NCBI RefSeq assembly: GCF_044373315.1
Contig: NZ_JBILQK010000007.1
Location: 1 to 64,000 of the forward strand
Direction: 5' to 3'
Length of the DNA stretch: 64,000 bases
From: JACDQM01 sp044373315
Lineage (GTDB): Bacteria; Pseudomonadota; Gammaproteobacteria; Burkholderiales; Burkholderiaceae_C
The position numbers and the translations under genes were made by a program. Below the pieces are notes generated by a model. It had not been told where the DNA came from, made no database searches, and worked only from the letters and a program-made list of their open reading frames with translations. This document shows, one piece after another, positions 51,984 to 61,583 of the stretch (positions within the stretch are counted from its first letter, which is position 1; each line of letters begins with the position of its first letter).

Positions 51984-54581
51984 ATGAGCAGCGTGCAGGT
52001 GATCGACAGCGCCATACTGCGCCAGCAATTCAAGACCGGCAAGCAGGAACTGCTGCAAGCCTTCCGCGAAGCCCGGCCGACGATTGCCGCCGCTTCAGCG
52101 CTGATGCGCAAGCTGGCGCGCCACGTCGATGCAACGCTGCAGACCCTGTGGCGCCAGGCCGGCCTTCCGGAAGCCGCCGCGCTGGCAGCCGTCGGAGGCT
52201 ACGGACGCGGTGAGCTGTTTCCCTACTCCGACGTCGATGTGCTGGTGCTGCTGCCCGACGGCATGGAAGCACACCAGCCCGGCGCGCTGAAGTCCAGCAT
52301 CGAGGCCTTCATCACCGCCTGCTGGGATGTGGGGCTGGAGATCGGCTCCTCGGTGCGCACGCTGGGTGAATGCCTGGGCGAGGCCGCTGGGGACGTGACC
52401 GTGCAGACCGCGATGCTGGAGTCGCGCTGCCTGGCCGGCTCCAAGCCGCTGTACAAGCGTTTCGAGCAGAAGTTGGCCGCAGCGATGGACGCACGCGCAT
52501 TCTTCCGGGCCAAGACGCTGGAGATGCGCCAGCGCCATACCAAGTACGCCGACACGCCTTATGCGCTGGAGCCCAACTGCAAGGAAAGCCCCGGTGGACT
52601 GCGTGATCTGCAAGTACTGATCTGGATTGCCCGCGCCGCCGGCCTGGGCAAGACGTGGCCCCAACTGGCGGCCAAGGGGCTGATCACGCCCTTCGAGAGC
52701 CGGCAGTTGCAGCGCAACGAAGGCTTGCTGAGCCTGATCCGCTGCCGCCTGCACGCGGTGGCCGGCCGGCGCGAAGACCGTCTGGTGTTCGACCTGCAGA
52801 CCGCTGTGGCCGAGAGTTTCGGCTACCAGCCCAAGGGCAGTCAGCGCACCTCGGAAGTGCTGATGCGGCGCTACTACTGGGCAGCCAAGGCGGTGAGCCA
52901 GCTCAACCAGATCCTGATGCTGAATCTGGAAGAGCGCATCAACGGCTCGGCCGATGCGCCTATGCGCCGCATCAACGCCCACTTCCTGGACCGCGCCGGC
53001 ATGCTGGAGGTGGATGGCGATGACCTGTTCGAGCGCGAGCCGCATGCCATCCTGGAAACCTTCCTGGTCTACCAGCAGACACCGGGTATCAAGGGCCTGT
53101 CGGCACGCACGCTGCGGGCGCTCTACAACGCACGTGGACTGATGAACAGCGCCTTCCGGCGCGACCCGGCCAACCGCGCGCTGTTCATGCAGATCCTGCA
53201 GCAGCGCGAGGGCCAGACCCACGCCTTCCGGCTGATGAACCAAACCTCGGTGCTGGGCCGCTATCTGTGGGTGTTCCGGCGCATCGTCGGCCAGATGCAG
53301 CACGACCTGTTCCACGTCTACACGGTGGACCAGCACATCCTGATGGTCCTGCGCAATGTACGGCGCTTCTTCATCCCCGAGCACGCCCACGAGTACCCGT
53401 TCTGCAGCCAGCTGGCGGCCCAGTTCGACAAGCCGCATCTGCTCTATATCGCCGCGCTGTTCCACGATGTGGCCAAGGGGCGCGGCGGCGACCATTCCGA
53501 TCTGGGTGCGGTCGAGGCACGGCGTTTCTGCCGCGACCATGGCCTCAGCAAGGATGAGGCTGAACTGGTGGTGTTCCTGGTCCAGCATCACCTGACGCTG
53601 TCGCGCGTGGCGCAGAAGGAAGACCTGTCCGACCCCGAGGTGATCGCCGCCTTTGCGCGCCAGATGCGTGATGCGCGCCACCTCACCGCGCTCTACCTGC
53701 TGACGGTGGCCGACATCCGCGGCACCAGCCCCAAGGTCTGGAATGCCTGGAAGGGCAAGCTGCTGGAAGACCTGTATCGCCTGACGCTGCGCGCCCTGGG
53801 CGGCGCCAAGCCCAATCTGGAGGCCGATATCGAGGCCCGCAAGCAGGAGGCTCGGCAGATCCTGGCGCTGCACTCGATGCTGCCGGACACCGAGACCCCG
53901 CTGTGGGCCACGCTGGCGCTGAGCTATTTCGCCCGCCACGACGCCGGCGATCTGGCCTGGCATGCACGCTCGCTGTGGCGCCATGTCGAGTCCGGCCAGC
54001 CCATCGTGCAGGCCCGGCCTTCGCCGGTTGGCGAGGGCTTGCAGGTGCTGGTCTACGCCCCCGATCAGCGCGACCTGTTCGCGCGCATCTGCGGCTATTT
54101 CGACAGTGCCGGCTTCAACATCCTGGATGCCAAGGTCCACACCACGCGCAGCGGCTATGCACTGGACACCTTCCAGGTGATCAGTGCCGACAGCGACCAG
54201 CATCACCGCGACCTGGTGTCGTTGGTGGAAGCCAAGCTGGGCCAGGCCCTGACAGCGCAAGGCGCGCTGCCCGAGCCGCGTCGCGGGCGCCTGTCGCGCC
54301 GCGTCAAGTCCTTCCCGTTCACGCCACGCATTTCCTTGCATCCGGACGAGCGCGCCACCGCGTGGCTGCTGTCCATCAGCACCAGCGACCGCACCGGTCT
54401 GCTTTACGCGATTGCGCGCGTGCTGGCCCGACATGGCATCAATCTGCAGCTCGCCAAGATCTCGACGCTGGGCGAGCGCGTGGAAGACACCTTCTTGCTG
54501 GACGGCGCAGCGCTGCAGCAGAACCGCAGCCAGCTTCAGATCGAAACCGAGTTGCTGGACGCGGTTTCGCTGCCGGCATGA
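51984..54581 (+). CDS. glnD: bifunctional PII uridylyltransferase
   Basis: Senses glutamine and adds or removes UMP on PII proteins to set nitrogen metabolism. The 865 residues carry an N-terminal nucleotidyltransferase domain with GGYGRGELFPYSDVDVLVLLP, an HD phosphohydrolase domain (LFHDVAKGRGGDHSDLG) that removes UMP, and two C-terminal ACT domains (QVLVYAPDQRDLFARICGYF and WLLSISTSDRTGLLYAIARV). It follows map by 7 bases. mnmH begins 34 bases after it. Confidence 0.98.
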   Translation: MSSVQVIDSAILRQQFKTGKQELLQAFREARPTIAAASALMRKLARHVDATLQTLWRQAGLPEAAALAAVGGYGRGELFPYSDVDVLVLLPDGMEAHQPGALKSSIEAFITACWDVGLEIGSSVRTLGECLGEAAGDVTVQTAMLESRCLAGSKPLYKRFEQKLAAAMDARAFFRAKTLEMRQRHTKYADTPYALEPNCKESPGGLRDLQVLIWIARAAGLGKTWPQLAAKGLITPFESRQLQRNEGLLSLIRCRLHAVAGRREDRLVFDLQTAVAESFGYQPKGSQRTSEVLMRRYYWAAKAVSQLNQILMLNLEERINGSADAPMRRINAHFLDRAGMLEVDGDDLFEREPHAILETFLVYQQTPGIKGLSARTLRALYNARGLMNSAFRRDPANRALFMQILQQREGQTHAFRLMNQTSVLGRYLWVFRRIVGQMQHDLFHVYTVDQHILMVLRNVRRFFIPEHAHEYPFCSQLAAQFDKPHLLYIAALFHDVAKGRGGDHSDLGAVEARRFCRDHGLSKDEAELVVFLVQHHLTLSRVAQKEDLSDPEVIAAFARQMRDARHLTALYLLTVADIRGTSPKVWNAWKGKLLEDLYRLTLRALGGAKPNLEADIEARKQEARQILALHSMLPDTETPLWATLALSYFARHDAGDLAWHARSLWRHVESGQPIVQARPSPVGEGLQVLVYAPDQRDLFARICGYFDSAGFNILDAKVHTTRSGYALDTFQVISADSDQHHRDLVSLVEAKLGQALTAQGALPEPRRGRLSRRVKSFPFTPRISLHPDERATAWLLSISTSDRTGLLYAIARVLARHGINLQLAKISTLGERVEDTFLLDGAALQQNRSQLQIETELLDAVSLPA

Positions 54582-54615
54582 GCCTCCGGCCCCCTGGCCC
54601 CCTCGCCCCTTTGCG

Positions 54616-55680
54616 ATGACATCCGCCCACACCATAGAAGTCAGCGACGCGCTGGCCGAGCTGAGCCGCTTTGACGCCGTCATCGATGTGCGCTCGCCGT
54701 CCGAGTTCGCCGAGGATCATCTGCCCGGCGCGCTGAACTGGCCGGTGCTCGACGACGAGCAGCGCCGCCTTGTCGGCACGCTCTACAAGAGCTCGCCCTT
54801 CGAGGCGCGCAAGATCGGTGCCGCCCTGGTGGCGCGCAATATCGCCAAGCATCTGGATGCCCACGCGCAGGAACTGCCCAAGAGCTGGCGACCGCTGGTG
54901 TATTGCTGGCGCGGTGGCCAGCGCTCCGGCGCGATGAGCTGGTTTCTGGGTCAGATCGGCTTCCGCTCGCGCCAGTTGCAAGGCGGGTACAAGGCTTACC
55001 GGGCGCAGGTTCGCCTCGACCTGGAGAACCTGCCCGCACGCCTGCGCTATCGCGTGATCTGCGGCCGCACCGGCAGCGGCAAGACCCGCCTGCTGAAGGC
55101 GCTGGAAGTCGAAGGCGCGCAAGTACTGGACCTTGAGGGCCTCGCCTGCCACCGCGGCTCCGTGCTGGGCGCCCTGCCTGAGCAGCCGCAGCCCAGCCAG
55201 AAGCGCTTCGACAGCCTTTTGTGGAGCCGCATGCGCAGCCTCGATCCTGAGCGGCCGGTCTTTGTCGAGAGCGAGAGCCGCAAGATCGGACAACTGCGCG
55301 TGCCCGAATCGCTGCACGAGCGCATGCGCGCCAGCAGCACCTGCATCTGGGTGGATCTGCCCGAGGCTGAGCGTGTGACGCTGCTGCTGCAGGACTATGC
55401 GCACTTCATCGCCAATCCGCAGGCCTTCTGTCAGCAGCTCGACGCACTGACCACGTTGCGTGGTCGCGACCGGGTGCACGGCTGGCAGACCATGGCACGC
55501 GCTGGCGAGTGGCCAACCGTCTTTGCCGAGCTGATGCGTGAGCATTACGACCCGGGCTACGAACGCTCGCTTCGCAATCACTATCCCCAGCTTGATGCGG
55601 CTCTGCAGCTGCCACTGGCCGGCGCCTCGGAACAAGAGATGCGAAGCGCCGCCCGGCAACTGCTGGCCAACGCGAATTGA
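54616..55680 (+). CDS. mnmH: tRNA 2-selenouridine synthase
   Basis: Converts 2-thiouridine to 2-selenouridine at wobble position 34 in certain tRNAs, with selenophosphate. The 354-residue protein (MnmH/SelU) has the N-terminal rhodanese domain with FDAVIDVRSPSEFAEDH and active-site cysteine in VYCWRGGQRSG, and the C-terminal P-loop domain with CGRTGSGKTRLL. No selD gene is seen in the window, so the selenium donor must be supplied from elsewhere. The start at 54616 follows a CCCCT-rich stretch; the upstream in-frame start overlaps glnD and is rejected. Confidence 0.95.
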   Translation: MTSAHTIEVSDALAELSRFDAVIDVRSPSEFAEDHLPGALNWPVLDDEQRRLVGTLYKSSPFEARKIGAALVARNIAKHLDAHAQELPKSWRPLVYCWRGGQRSGAMSWFLGQIGFRSRQLQGGYKAYRAQVRLDLENLPARLRYRVICGRTGSGKTRLLKALEVEGAQVLDLEGLACHRGSVLGALPEQPQPSQKRFDSLLWSRMRSLDPERPVFVESESRKIGQLRVPESLHERMRASSTCIWVDLPEAERVTLLLQDYAHFIANPQAFCQQLDALTTLRGRDRVHGWQTMARAGEWPTVFAELMREHYDPGYERSLRNHYPQLDAALQLPLAGASEQEMRSAARQLLANAN

Positions 55681-55713
55681 GCACGATCAAGAACTATCGG
55701 AGACAAGACGGGC

Positions 55714-56508
55714 ATGATGGAGATGACGATGCGCACCGACAAAGCCCTGCAGGAATCCCGCCGCTTCGGCGTCAAGCCCGTGCCCGTGTTGCGGCCGCTG
55801 GGCTGGCTGGCACGCGGCTGGCAGGATCTGCGGCGCTGCCCCGGCCCCTCGCTGCTGCACGGTCTGCTGATGACCCTGGGCGGTGCGCTGATTTTTTGGA
55901 TCGCCCATGAACGCTTCTGGCTGCTGGCTGCTGCTTTCAGCGGCTTCCTGCTGGTGGCGCCGATTCTGGCCACCGGCCTGTACGCCCTGAGCCGCGATAT
56001 CGAGCGCAACAAGCCGGTGGGCCTGGCCACCGTAATCGAGGCTTGGCGCCCGCACGATGGCCGGCTGATGGGCTTCGGCCTGCTGCTGGCCCTGGCCGGC
56101 ACCGGCTGGGTGCTGTGCTCCGCCGCGTTGATCACGGGCTATGCCAGCGCACCGGTGGACAAGCCGATCGACTTCGCGCGCCACGTGGTGCTGGCCGAGC
56201 ACTCGCTGCTGTTCGAGGCCTGGCTGGCGTTGGGCGCCTTGCTCGCCGCGCCGGTGTTCGCCTCCAGTGTGATCGCCATCCCCATGCTGCTGGACCGCCG
56301 CGACCAGTCACTCAGCATCCTGGGGGCCGTGTTCACCAGCTGGCGCGTGGTGATGGAACACCCGCAGGCCCTGGCCTTGTGGGCCTTCCTGCTGATGGCA
56401 CTCACCGGCCTGGGCATGCTGTCGATGATCGGCCTGATCGTCGTGCTGCCCTGGCTGGGTCATGCCAGCTGGCATGCCTACCGCGACCTGGTCGGCACAC
56501 GCGACTGA
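55714..56508 (+). CDS. DUF2189-like membrane protein
   Basis: Multi-pass inner-membrane protein of 264 residues with six or so hydrophobic segments. It begins with a cytoplasmic stretch, VLRPLGWLARGWQDLRRCP, that is typical of DUF2189. Function unknown. It is the first of three membrane-protein genes on the plus strand that lie within 1.7 kb. Confidence 0.82.
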   Translation: MMEMTMRTDKALQESRRFGVKPVPVLRPLGWLARGWQDLRRCPGPSLLHGLLMTLGGALIFWIAHERFWLLAAAFSGFLLVAPILATGLYALSRDIERNKPVGLATVIEAWRPHDGRLMGFGLLLALAGTGWVLCSAALITGYASAPVDKPIDFARHVVLAEHSLLFEAWLALGALLAAPVFASSVIAIPMLLDRRDQSLSILGAVFTSWRVVMEHPQALALWAFLLMALTGLGMLSMIGLIVVLPWLGHASWHAYRDLVGTRD

Positions 56509-56533
56509 TCGCCTACAAGCCCGCCACCCCACC

Positions 56534-56752
56534 ATGTTCGGTTACAGCGAAGAGCAAATTGCGCAGTTCGGCCTGACCTTTGGCGTCAGCGCCTTCATGC
56601 TCTACATGGTGTTCATCATCCTGCAGCTGGCACGCGAGTCGAAGGCCGGGCGCTTCGGCACCTTCATCCTGCTGCTGGGTCTGGGCTTCGGCCTGTTGGG
56701 TTTCGCGGCCAAGGGTCTGATCAAGTACTTCCTCGGCGGGCTCGGCGAATGA
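56534..56752 (+). CDS. small DUF2788-like membrane protein
   Basis: Small protein of 72 residues with two transmembrane segments (about 10-30 and 42-63). The start at 56534 gives MFGYSEEQIAQ and removes an unrelated in-frame extension. It overlaps the next gene by 4 bases (ATGA), so the two are probably co-translated. Function unknown. Confidence 0.85.
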   Translation: MFGYSEEQIAQFGLTFGVSAFMLYMVFIILQLARESKAGRFGTFILLLGLGFGLLGFAAKGLIKYFLGGLGE

Positions 56753-57393
56753 GCGGCGAGCGTCCCCCCGCGGCACCACCGGCCAAGCTGAGCAGCCGCA
56801 TCTTCCGCCATTCGCGCTTCGAGGACGCGCAGGCGTTGATCACCGGCACGCTGTTCGTCGCGCTCGGCGTGGCGCTGTTCAAGCAGGTCGGCATGCTGAC
56901 CGGCGGCACCGTGGGCATTGCCTTCCTGATGCACTACCTGAGTGGCTGGCCCTTCGGCGCGCTGTTCTTCTGCATCAACCTGCCCTTTTACTGGCTGGCC
57001 TGGCAGCGCATGGGCGCCGCCTTCACCGTGAAAACCGTGCTGGCAGTGGCACTGATGGCGGTGCTGGCCGAGGTGCTGCCGCGCTGGTTGCAGTTCGCCG
57101 AACTGAACGCCTTGTTCGCAGCCATCGCTGGCGGCCTGCTGATCGGCGCCGGCATGCTGATCCTGTTCCGCCACCGCGCCTCACTGGGCGGCCTGAACGT
57201 GCTGGTGCTGTATCTGCAGGAGCGCTACGGCTGGCGTGCCGGCTATGTGCAAGCCGGCCTGGACGCCTTGATCCTGCTATGCGGCCTGTCCTTTGTCAGC
57301 TGGGACCGCATCGGCCTGTCGCTGCTGGGCATGGCGGCGATCAATGCAGCGCTGGCGATCAACCACAGGCCCGGCCGTTACATGGCGGCTTGA
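56749..57393 (+). CDS. YitT-family membrane protein
   Basis: Protein of 214 residues with about five hydrophobic segments and the conserved GGTVGIAFLMHYLSGWPFG motif of the YitT/DUF161 family. The family's transport or regulatory role is not established. It overlaps the DUF2788-like gene by 4 bases. Confidence 0.86.
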   Translation: MSGERPPAAPPAKLSSRIFRHSRFEDAQALITGTLFVALGVALFKQVGMLTGGTVGIAFLMHYLSGWPFGALFFCINLPFYWLAWQRMGAAFTVKTVLAVALMAVLAEVLPRWLQFAELNALFAAIAGGLLIGAGMLILFRHRASLGGLNVLVLYLQERYGWRAGYVQAGLDALILLCGLSFVSWDRIGLSLLGMAAINAALAINHRPGRYMAA

Positions 57394-57453
57394 GTCGGCG
57401 CCTGACGCAAGGCCGAAGAGAAAGCGAAGCGCAGGAAGTGCGCGGCCGAGGTC

Positions 57454-57873
57454 TCAGTCTTCCAGCCCGTCCAGCGCCTTCTGGTAACGGTTGACATGCG
57501 AGCGTTCGGCCTTGGCCAGCGTCTCGAACCAGTCGGCGATCTCATCGAAGCCTTCTTCGCGCGCGGTCCTTGCCATAGCCGGGTACATCTCGGTGTACTC
57601 ATGCGTCTCGCCGGCCACCGCGGCCTTCAGGTTGTCACGCGTCCGACCAATAGGCAGGCCCGTCGCGGGGTCGCCTACCGCCTCGAGAAACTCCAGGTGC
57701 CCGTGCGCATGGCCGGCCTCGCCTTCGGCAGCGGAGCGGAACAGCGCCGCCACATCGGTGTGTCCCTCGATGTCCGCCTTGTTCGCGAAGTACAAGTAGC
57801 GCCGATGGGTTTGCGACTCACCCGAGAAGGCCGCCTTGAGGTTCTGCTCGGTCTTCGATCCCTTCAATCCCAT
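57454..57873 (-). CDS. rubrerythrin-family diiron protein without rubredoxin
   Basis: Non-haem diiron protein of 139 residues. It keeps the E-x-x-H motifs seen in SGESQTHRRYLYFA, AAEGEAGHAHGHLEF, AGETHEYTEMYP and AKAERSHVNRYQ, which are the metal ligands. A rubredoxin domain (CxxC) is absent, so electrons must come from a separate protein. Relatives reduce peroxide in anaerobes. It is convergent with the YitT-family gene. Confidence 0.92.
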   Translation of the reverse strand: MGLKGSKTEQNLKAAFSGESQTHRRYLYFANKADIEGHTDVAALFRSAAEGEAGHAHGHLEFLEAVGDPATGLPIGRTRDNLKAAVAGETHEYTEMYPAMARTAREEGFDEIADWFETLAKAERSHVNRYQKALDGLED

Positions 57874-57960
57874 GCGACTCTCCCCCGTGATGTGAACTCT
57901 GCAATCAGTAACGGACGGCCGACGTCAGCAGCAACAGCCCCTGACTCACGCCCCTGCGCT

Positions 57961-58839
57961 TCACAGCAATGCGCTGTACCAGCGCAGATCCAGCAGCTTG
58001 CGTGCCAGCTGATGGCTTCGCCCTTGCGGATCGGCCAGATCGTTCAGGATGCTGAAGTGGTTGAAGCCGGCCAGTTCCTCGCACAGCGCCACCGTGCGCT
58101 CGCCCCAGGCCTGGCGCAGCAGCTGTGCCTGCCTCTTGAACTCCTCGCTCTCCTGAGCGCCAACCACGGCGTAGACCGGAGCCCTGGGCGCAGGAAAGTT
58201 GATGGGGCTCAGACGCCTGACCGCGTCGGCATCCAGCTTCAAGTCGCCCTGCAGAAAGGGTGTGCGCATGATGGGCCCCAGATCGTGCAGCCCGGAGATC
58301 GACAACACGCCTTTGACCAGCTGACGCGGCAGGTCATGGCCCACCGCCTTCCAGTCGCAGCAGGCCAGCATGCTGGCCAGATGTCCGCCGGCAGAATGCC
58401 CGGCCAGCACGATCTGATTGGGATCGCCCCCGTAATCAGCCGCATGTCGCCACACCCAGGCCAGCGCCTGCGTCAGCTGCAGCGGAATGCGATCCATGCC
58501 GACACCCGGGCACAGCCCGTAGTTGGGAATCACCACCATCGCGCCTTCGTCGGTGAAGACCGGAGCCACAAAGGACTGATCCGACTTGTCCAGCGCCCGC
58601 CAATAGCCCCCGTGGATGAACACCAGCACCGGGCTGCGCACGCTGTGCTCGGTCTGCGCTTCGAACACATCGAGGCGCTCCATCGGTCCGTCGCCGTAGG
58701 GCAGATCGAGCCGGCTGGCCAGCCGTTCGCGCGAAAACGCCGAGGCCTCAGCCCAGCGCTCCAGAATGCGGGCCGCATCGGGCACACGGGCCCGGTTGTT
58801 GTACTGGACATCGAACCATTCGGGGCTTTGGACACGCAT
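57961..58839 (-). CDS. alpha/beta hydrolase, HSL/kynurenine-formamidase-like
   Basis: Esterase-type enzyme of 292 residues with an HGGYW oxyanion motif (FIHGGYWRALDKSD), the nucleophile elbow AGHSAGGHLASM and a histidine in NHFSIL near the end. The N terminus (SPEWFDVQYNNRARV) is like those of kynurenine-formamidase-type hydrolases. No kynurenine genes are near. A clear AGGAG ribosome site lies before the ATG at 58839, which settles the start over an in-frame one at 59046. Confidence 0.9.
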   Translation of the reverse strand: MRVQSPEWFDVQYNNRARVPDAARILERWAEASAFSRERLASRLDLPYGDGPMERLDVFEAQTEHSVRSPVLVFIHGGYWRALDKSDQSFVAPVFTDEGAMVVIPNYGLCPGVGMDRIPLQLTQALAWVWRHAADYGGDPNQIVLAGHSAGGHLASMLACCDWKAVGHDLPRQLVKGVLSISGLHDLGPIMRTPFLQGDLKLDADAVRRLSPINFPAPRAPVYAVVGAQESEEFKRQAQLLRQAWGERTVALCEELAGFNHFSILNDLADPQGRSHQLARKLLDLRWYSALL

Positions 58840-58990
58840 CGTGCTTGACTCCTGACTCAGTGCAGAGCTTACTTGGGCCACAGTGTCCGATTTCCGACCC
58901 GCAACGACGCTGCCGTAAACCCGCGGTGCCCTGACCGCGCCAGCCCGGCGTGCGCGTGCAGGACACGACATTGCCGGTAAGCTGCGCCCA

Positions 58991-61537
58991 ATGAGCATCG
59001 CCCCCGCGCCATCATCGCAAGGCCCAGCAACCGATCCCACTCCCATCGTCGGTCTCGGGGCCTCGGCAGGCGGTCTGGCAGCGCTGGAGCAGTTTCTTGC
59101 CCAGGTGCCGGCTGCCAGCGGCCTGGCCTACGTTGTCGTCCAGCATCTTGACCCGACCCACAAGGCCATGCTGGCCGAACTGCTGCAACGCTGCACCGCG
59201 ATGCCGGTCCTTGAAGTCCTGAGCTCACAGCCGATCGAAGCCGACGTGGTGTACGTGATCCCGCCCAATGCCGAGCTGACCGTTCTGGGCAACCGGCTTC
59301 ATCTGGCGGCGCCGAGCCAGCCACGCGGTCAGCGCCTGCCCGTCGACCTGCTGTTCAGCTCGCTGGCGCGCGAACTGGGGGTGCGCGCTGTCGGCGTGGT
59401 GCTGTCAGGCATGGGCGCAGACGGCACCCAGGGTCTGCAGACCATCAAGGCTCAGGGCGGCATGACGCTGGCGCAGCAGCCCGAATCGGCCCAGTTCGAT
59501 TCGATGCCACGCAGCGCCATCGCCTCGGGCTGCGTCGACATCATTGCCGAGCCGGCCGACATGCCGGCTCGCATCCTGGCGATGACTCGGCAGCCACTCA
59601 GCTCGCCCGCTGAAGCCGCAAGCAGCCCGCCACAGCTGAAGGCGATCCTGGGCCTGGTTCAAGAGCACACCCGTCATGACCTGACCCTCTACAAGTCCAA
59701 CACCCTGCTCAGGCGCATCACACGGCGCATGGGCGTGCACGACCTCGGCAGCCTCGACGCCTACGAGAACTTTCTGCGCCAGAACCCACAAGAGATCGAC
59801 CTGCTGTTCAAGGAAGTCCTGATCGGCGTGACAGCCTTCTTCCGCGACCCCGACGTCTGGCTCGAACTCAAGGATGCGGTGTTGCCGCAGCTGCTCGCAC
59901 GGCACAGCGCCGAAGAGCGCAAGCTGCGCGCCTGGATTGCCGGCTGTTCGACCGGCGAGGAAGCCTATTCGCTGGCCATGGCCTTCAGTGAAGTGCTCGA
60001 CGCGTGGCCCGAGTACCAGGACTTCACCCTGCAGATCTTTGCCACCGACCTGAGTGCCGACGCGATGGCGCGAGCACGCAGCGGTCACTACCCCGCGGCC
60101 ATCGCGCAGGACTTGTCGCCCGAGCGCCTGGCGCACTTCTTCACCGTGCAGGCCGGCGGCTATCAGATCAACAAGCAGCTGCGCGAGATGGTGCTGTTCG
60201 CCCAGCACGACGTGATCCTTGATCCGCCCTTCACCCGGCTGGACCTGCTGTCCTGCCGCAATCTGCTGATCTATTTCAGCGTGCCGCTGCAGCAGCGACT
60301 GGTCGCGCTGTTCCATTACAGCCTGCGGCCGGGCGGCGTGCTGCTGCTGGGCGGCTCGGAGACCGTGGGGCGCTCGCAATCGCTGTTCAGGCCGCTGCAC
60401 CAGAAGTCGCGGCTATATTGGCGAAACCACAGCGGCGGCCCGGTTGGCGCCTTGCACTTCCCCACCCAGCGCCGCCTCAGCGCCAGAGCTGCAGCGCAGG
60501 AGCCTCACCTGATCCACTCCAACGCCACACCCGCCAACCTGCAATCGCTGGCTGACCAGCTGCTGCTGCAGGCGTTCTCGCCGGCTGCCGTGCTGGTCAC
60601 CGAAGCCGGCGACATCGTCTACATCAATGGACGCACCGGCCGTTACCTCGAGCCCGCGGCCGGCCGGGCCAACTGGAACATCCATGTAATGGCCCGCCCA
60701 GGCCTGCGTGCCCAGCTGGCGGTGGCGCTGCGCAGCGCGACACAGTCCGGCACACCGGTCGAGCTGCGCGGCTTGCGCATCGATGACGAGGCGCCGGCCA
60801 TGGTCGACATCACGGTGCAGCCGGTGCTGCAGCCCCAGGCGCTGCAAGGCATGGTGATGATCGCCTTTCGCGACGCGGCGCAGGCGCCGCACAAGCGCAG
60901 CCGCCGTGCGGCACCGGCCGGCACGGTCGATGCCGCCGTCAGCGAGGAGCTGATCCGCTCGCGCGAAGAGATCCGCGCCTTGCGCCAGGAAATGCATGCA
61001 TCCCAGGAAGAACTGCAGGCGGCCAACGAGGAGCTCCAGTCCACCAACGAAGAACTGCAGTCGGCCAATGAAGAGCTGACCACCTCCAAGGAGGAGGCGC
61101 AGTCGATGAACGAGGAACTGCAGACCATCAACGGCGAACTGCAGGCCAAGCTGGACGATCTGGCTCTCGCGCAGAGCGATATGCAGAACCTGCTCAACAG
61201 CACCGACATCGCCACGCTGTTCCTCGACAAGGGGCTCAACGTGCGGCGCTTCACCGAGCAGATCACCCGAGTGATCCATCTGCGCGAAGGCGACATTGGC
61301 CGGCCGCTCAGTGAGCTGGCCAGCACCTTGATCTACCCCGACCTGAACGCCGACGTGAGGGAAACGCTGCGCACCCTGGCCTTCACCGAGAAGCAGATCG
61401 CCACCACCGATGGCCGCTGGTTCACCGTACGCATCATGCCCTATCGCACCCAGTCCAATGTGATCCAGGGCGCGGTGATCACCTTCGTGGACATCACACG
61501 CGCAAAAGAACTGGAAGCCCGGCTGCGCAAGGCGTAG
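58991..61537 (+). CDS. CheB-CheR-PAS hybrid signalling protein
   Basis: Fused chemotaxis-type protein of 848 residues. A CheB methylesterase domain (about 18-200) has the triad Ser25 in GASAG, His52 in VVQHLDP and Asp144 in GMGADG. It is followed by a CheR methyltransferase domain (about 210-470) with AGCSTGEEAYSLAM for SAM. Then come a PAS-like region (about 510-630), a coiled coil of heptads (EELQxxN, about 655-735), and a C-terminal PAS domain. No receiver domain or kinase is visible, so it may act on receptors or other partners. The start lies 12 bases after TAAGCT, with no ribosome site. Confidence 0.93.
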   Translation: MSIAPAPSSQGPATDPTPIVGLGASAGGLAALEQFLAQVPAASGLAYVVVQHLDPTHKAMLAELLQRCTAMPVLEVLSSQPIEADVVYVIPPNAELTVLGNRLHLAAPSQPRGQRLPVDLLFSSLARELGVRAVGVVLSGMGADGTQGLQTIKAQGGMTLAQQPESAQFDSMPRSAIASGCVDIIAEPADMPARILAMTRQPLSSPAEAASSPPQLKAILGLVQEHTRHDLTLYKSNTLLRRITRRMGVHDLGSLDAYENFLRQNPQEIDLLFKEVLIGVTAFFRDPDVWLELKDAVLPQLLARHSAEERKLRAWIAGCSTGEEAYSLAMAFSEVLDAWPEYQDFTLQIFATDLSADAMARARSGHYPAAIAQDLSPERLAHFFTVQAGGYQINKQLREMVLFAQHDVILDPPFTRLDLLSCRNLLIYFSVPLQQRLVALFHYSLRPGGVLLLGGSETVGRSQSLFRPLHQKSRLYWRNHSGGPVGALHFPTQRRLSARAAAQEPHLIHSNATPANLQSLADQLLLQAFSPAAVLVTEAGDIVYINGRTGRYLEPAAGRANWNIHVMARPGLRAQLAVALRSATQSGTPVELRGLRIDDEAPAMVDITVQPVLQPQALQGMVMIAFRDAAQAPHKRSRRAAPAGTVDAAVSEELIRSREEIRALRQEMHASQEELQAANEELQSTNEELQSANEELTTSKEEAQSMNEELQTINGELQAKLDDLALAQSDMQNLLNSTDIATLFLDKGLNVRRFTEQITRVIHLREGDIGRPLSELASTLIYPDLNADVRETLRTLAFTEKQIATTDGRWFTVRIMPYRTQSNVIQGAVITFVDITRAKELEARLRKA

Positions 61538-61583
61538 AGTCAGCACAGCCCACCACTTTCGCGCACTGGCCTGCTTGAGCATC

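Noticed and set aside
50276..52111. Long minus-strand open frame over uppP and map
   Set aside because: Antisense shadow of two essential-type genes.
52095..54683. 862-codon minus-strand open frame over glnD
   Set aside because: Mirrors the codon bias of glnD; glnD domains are complete on the plus strand.
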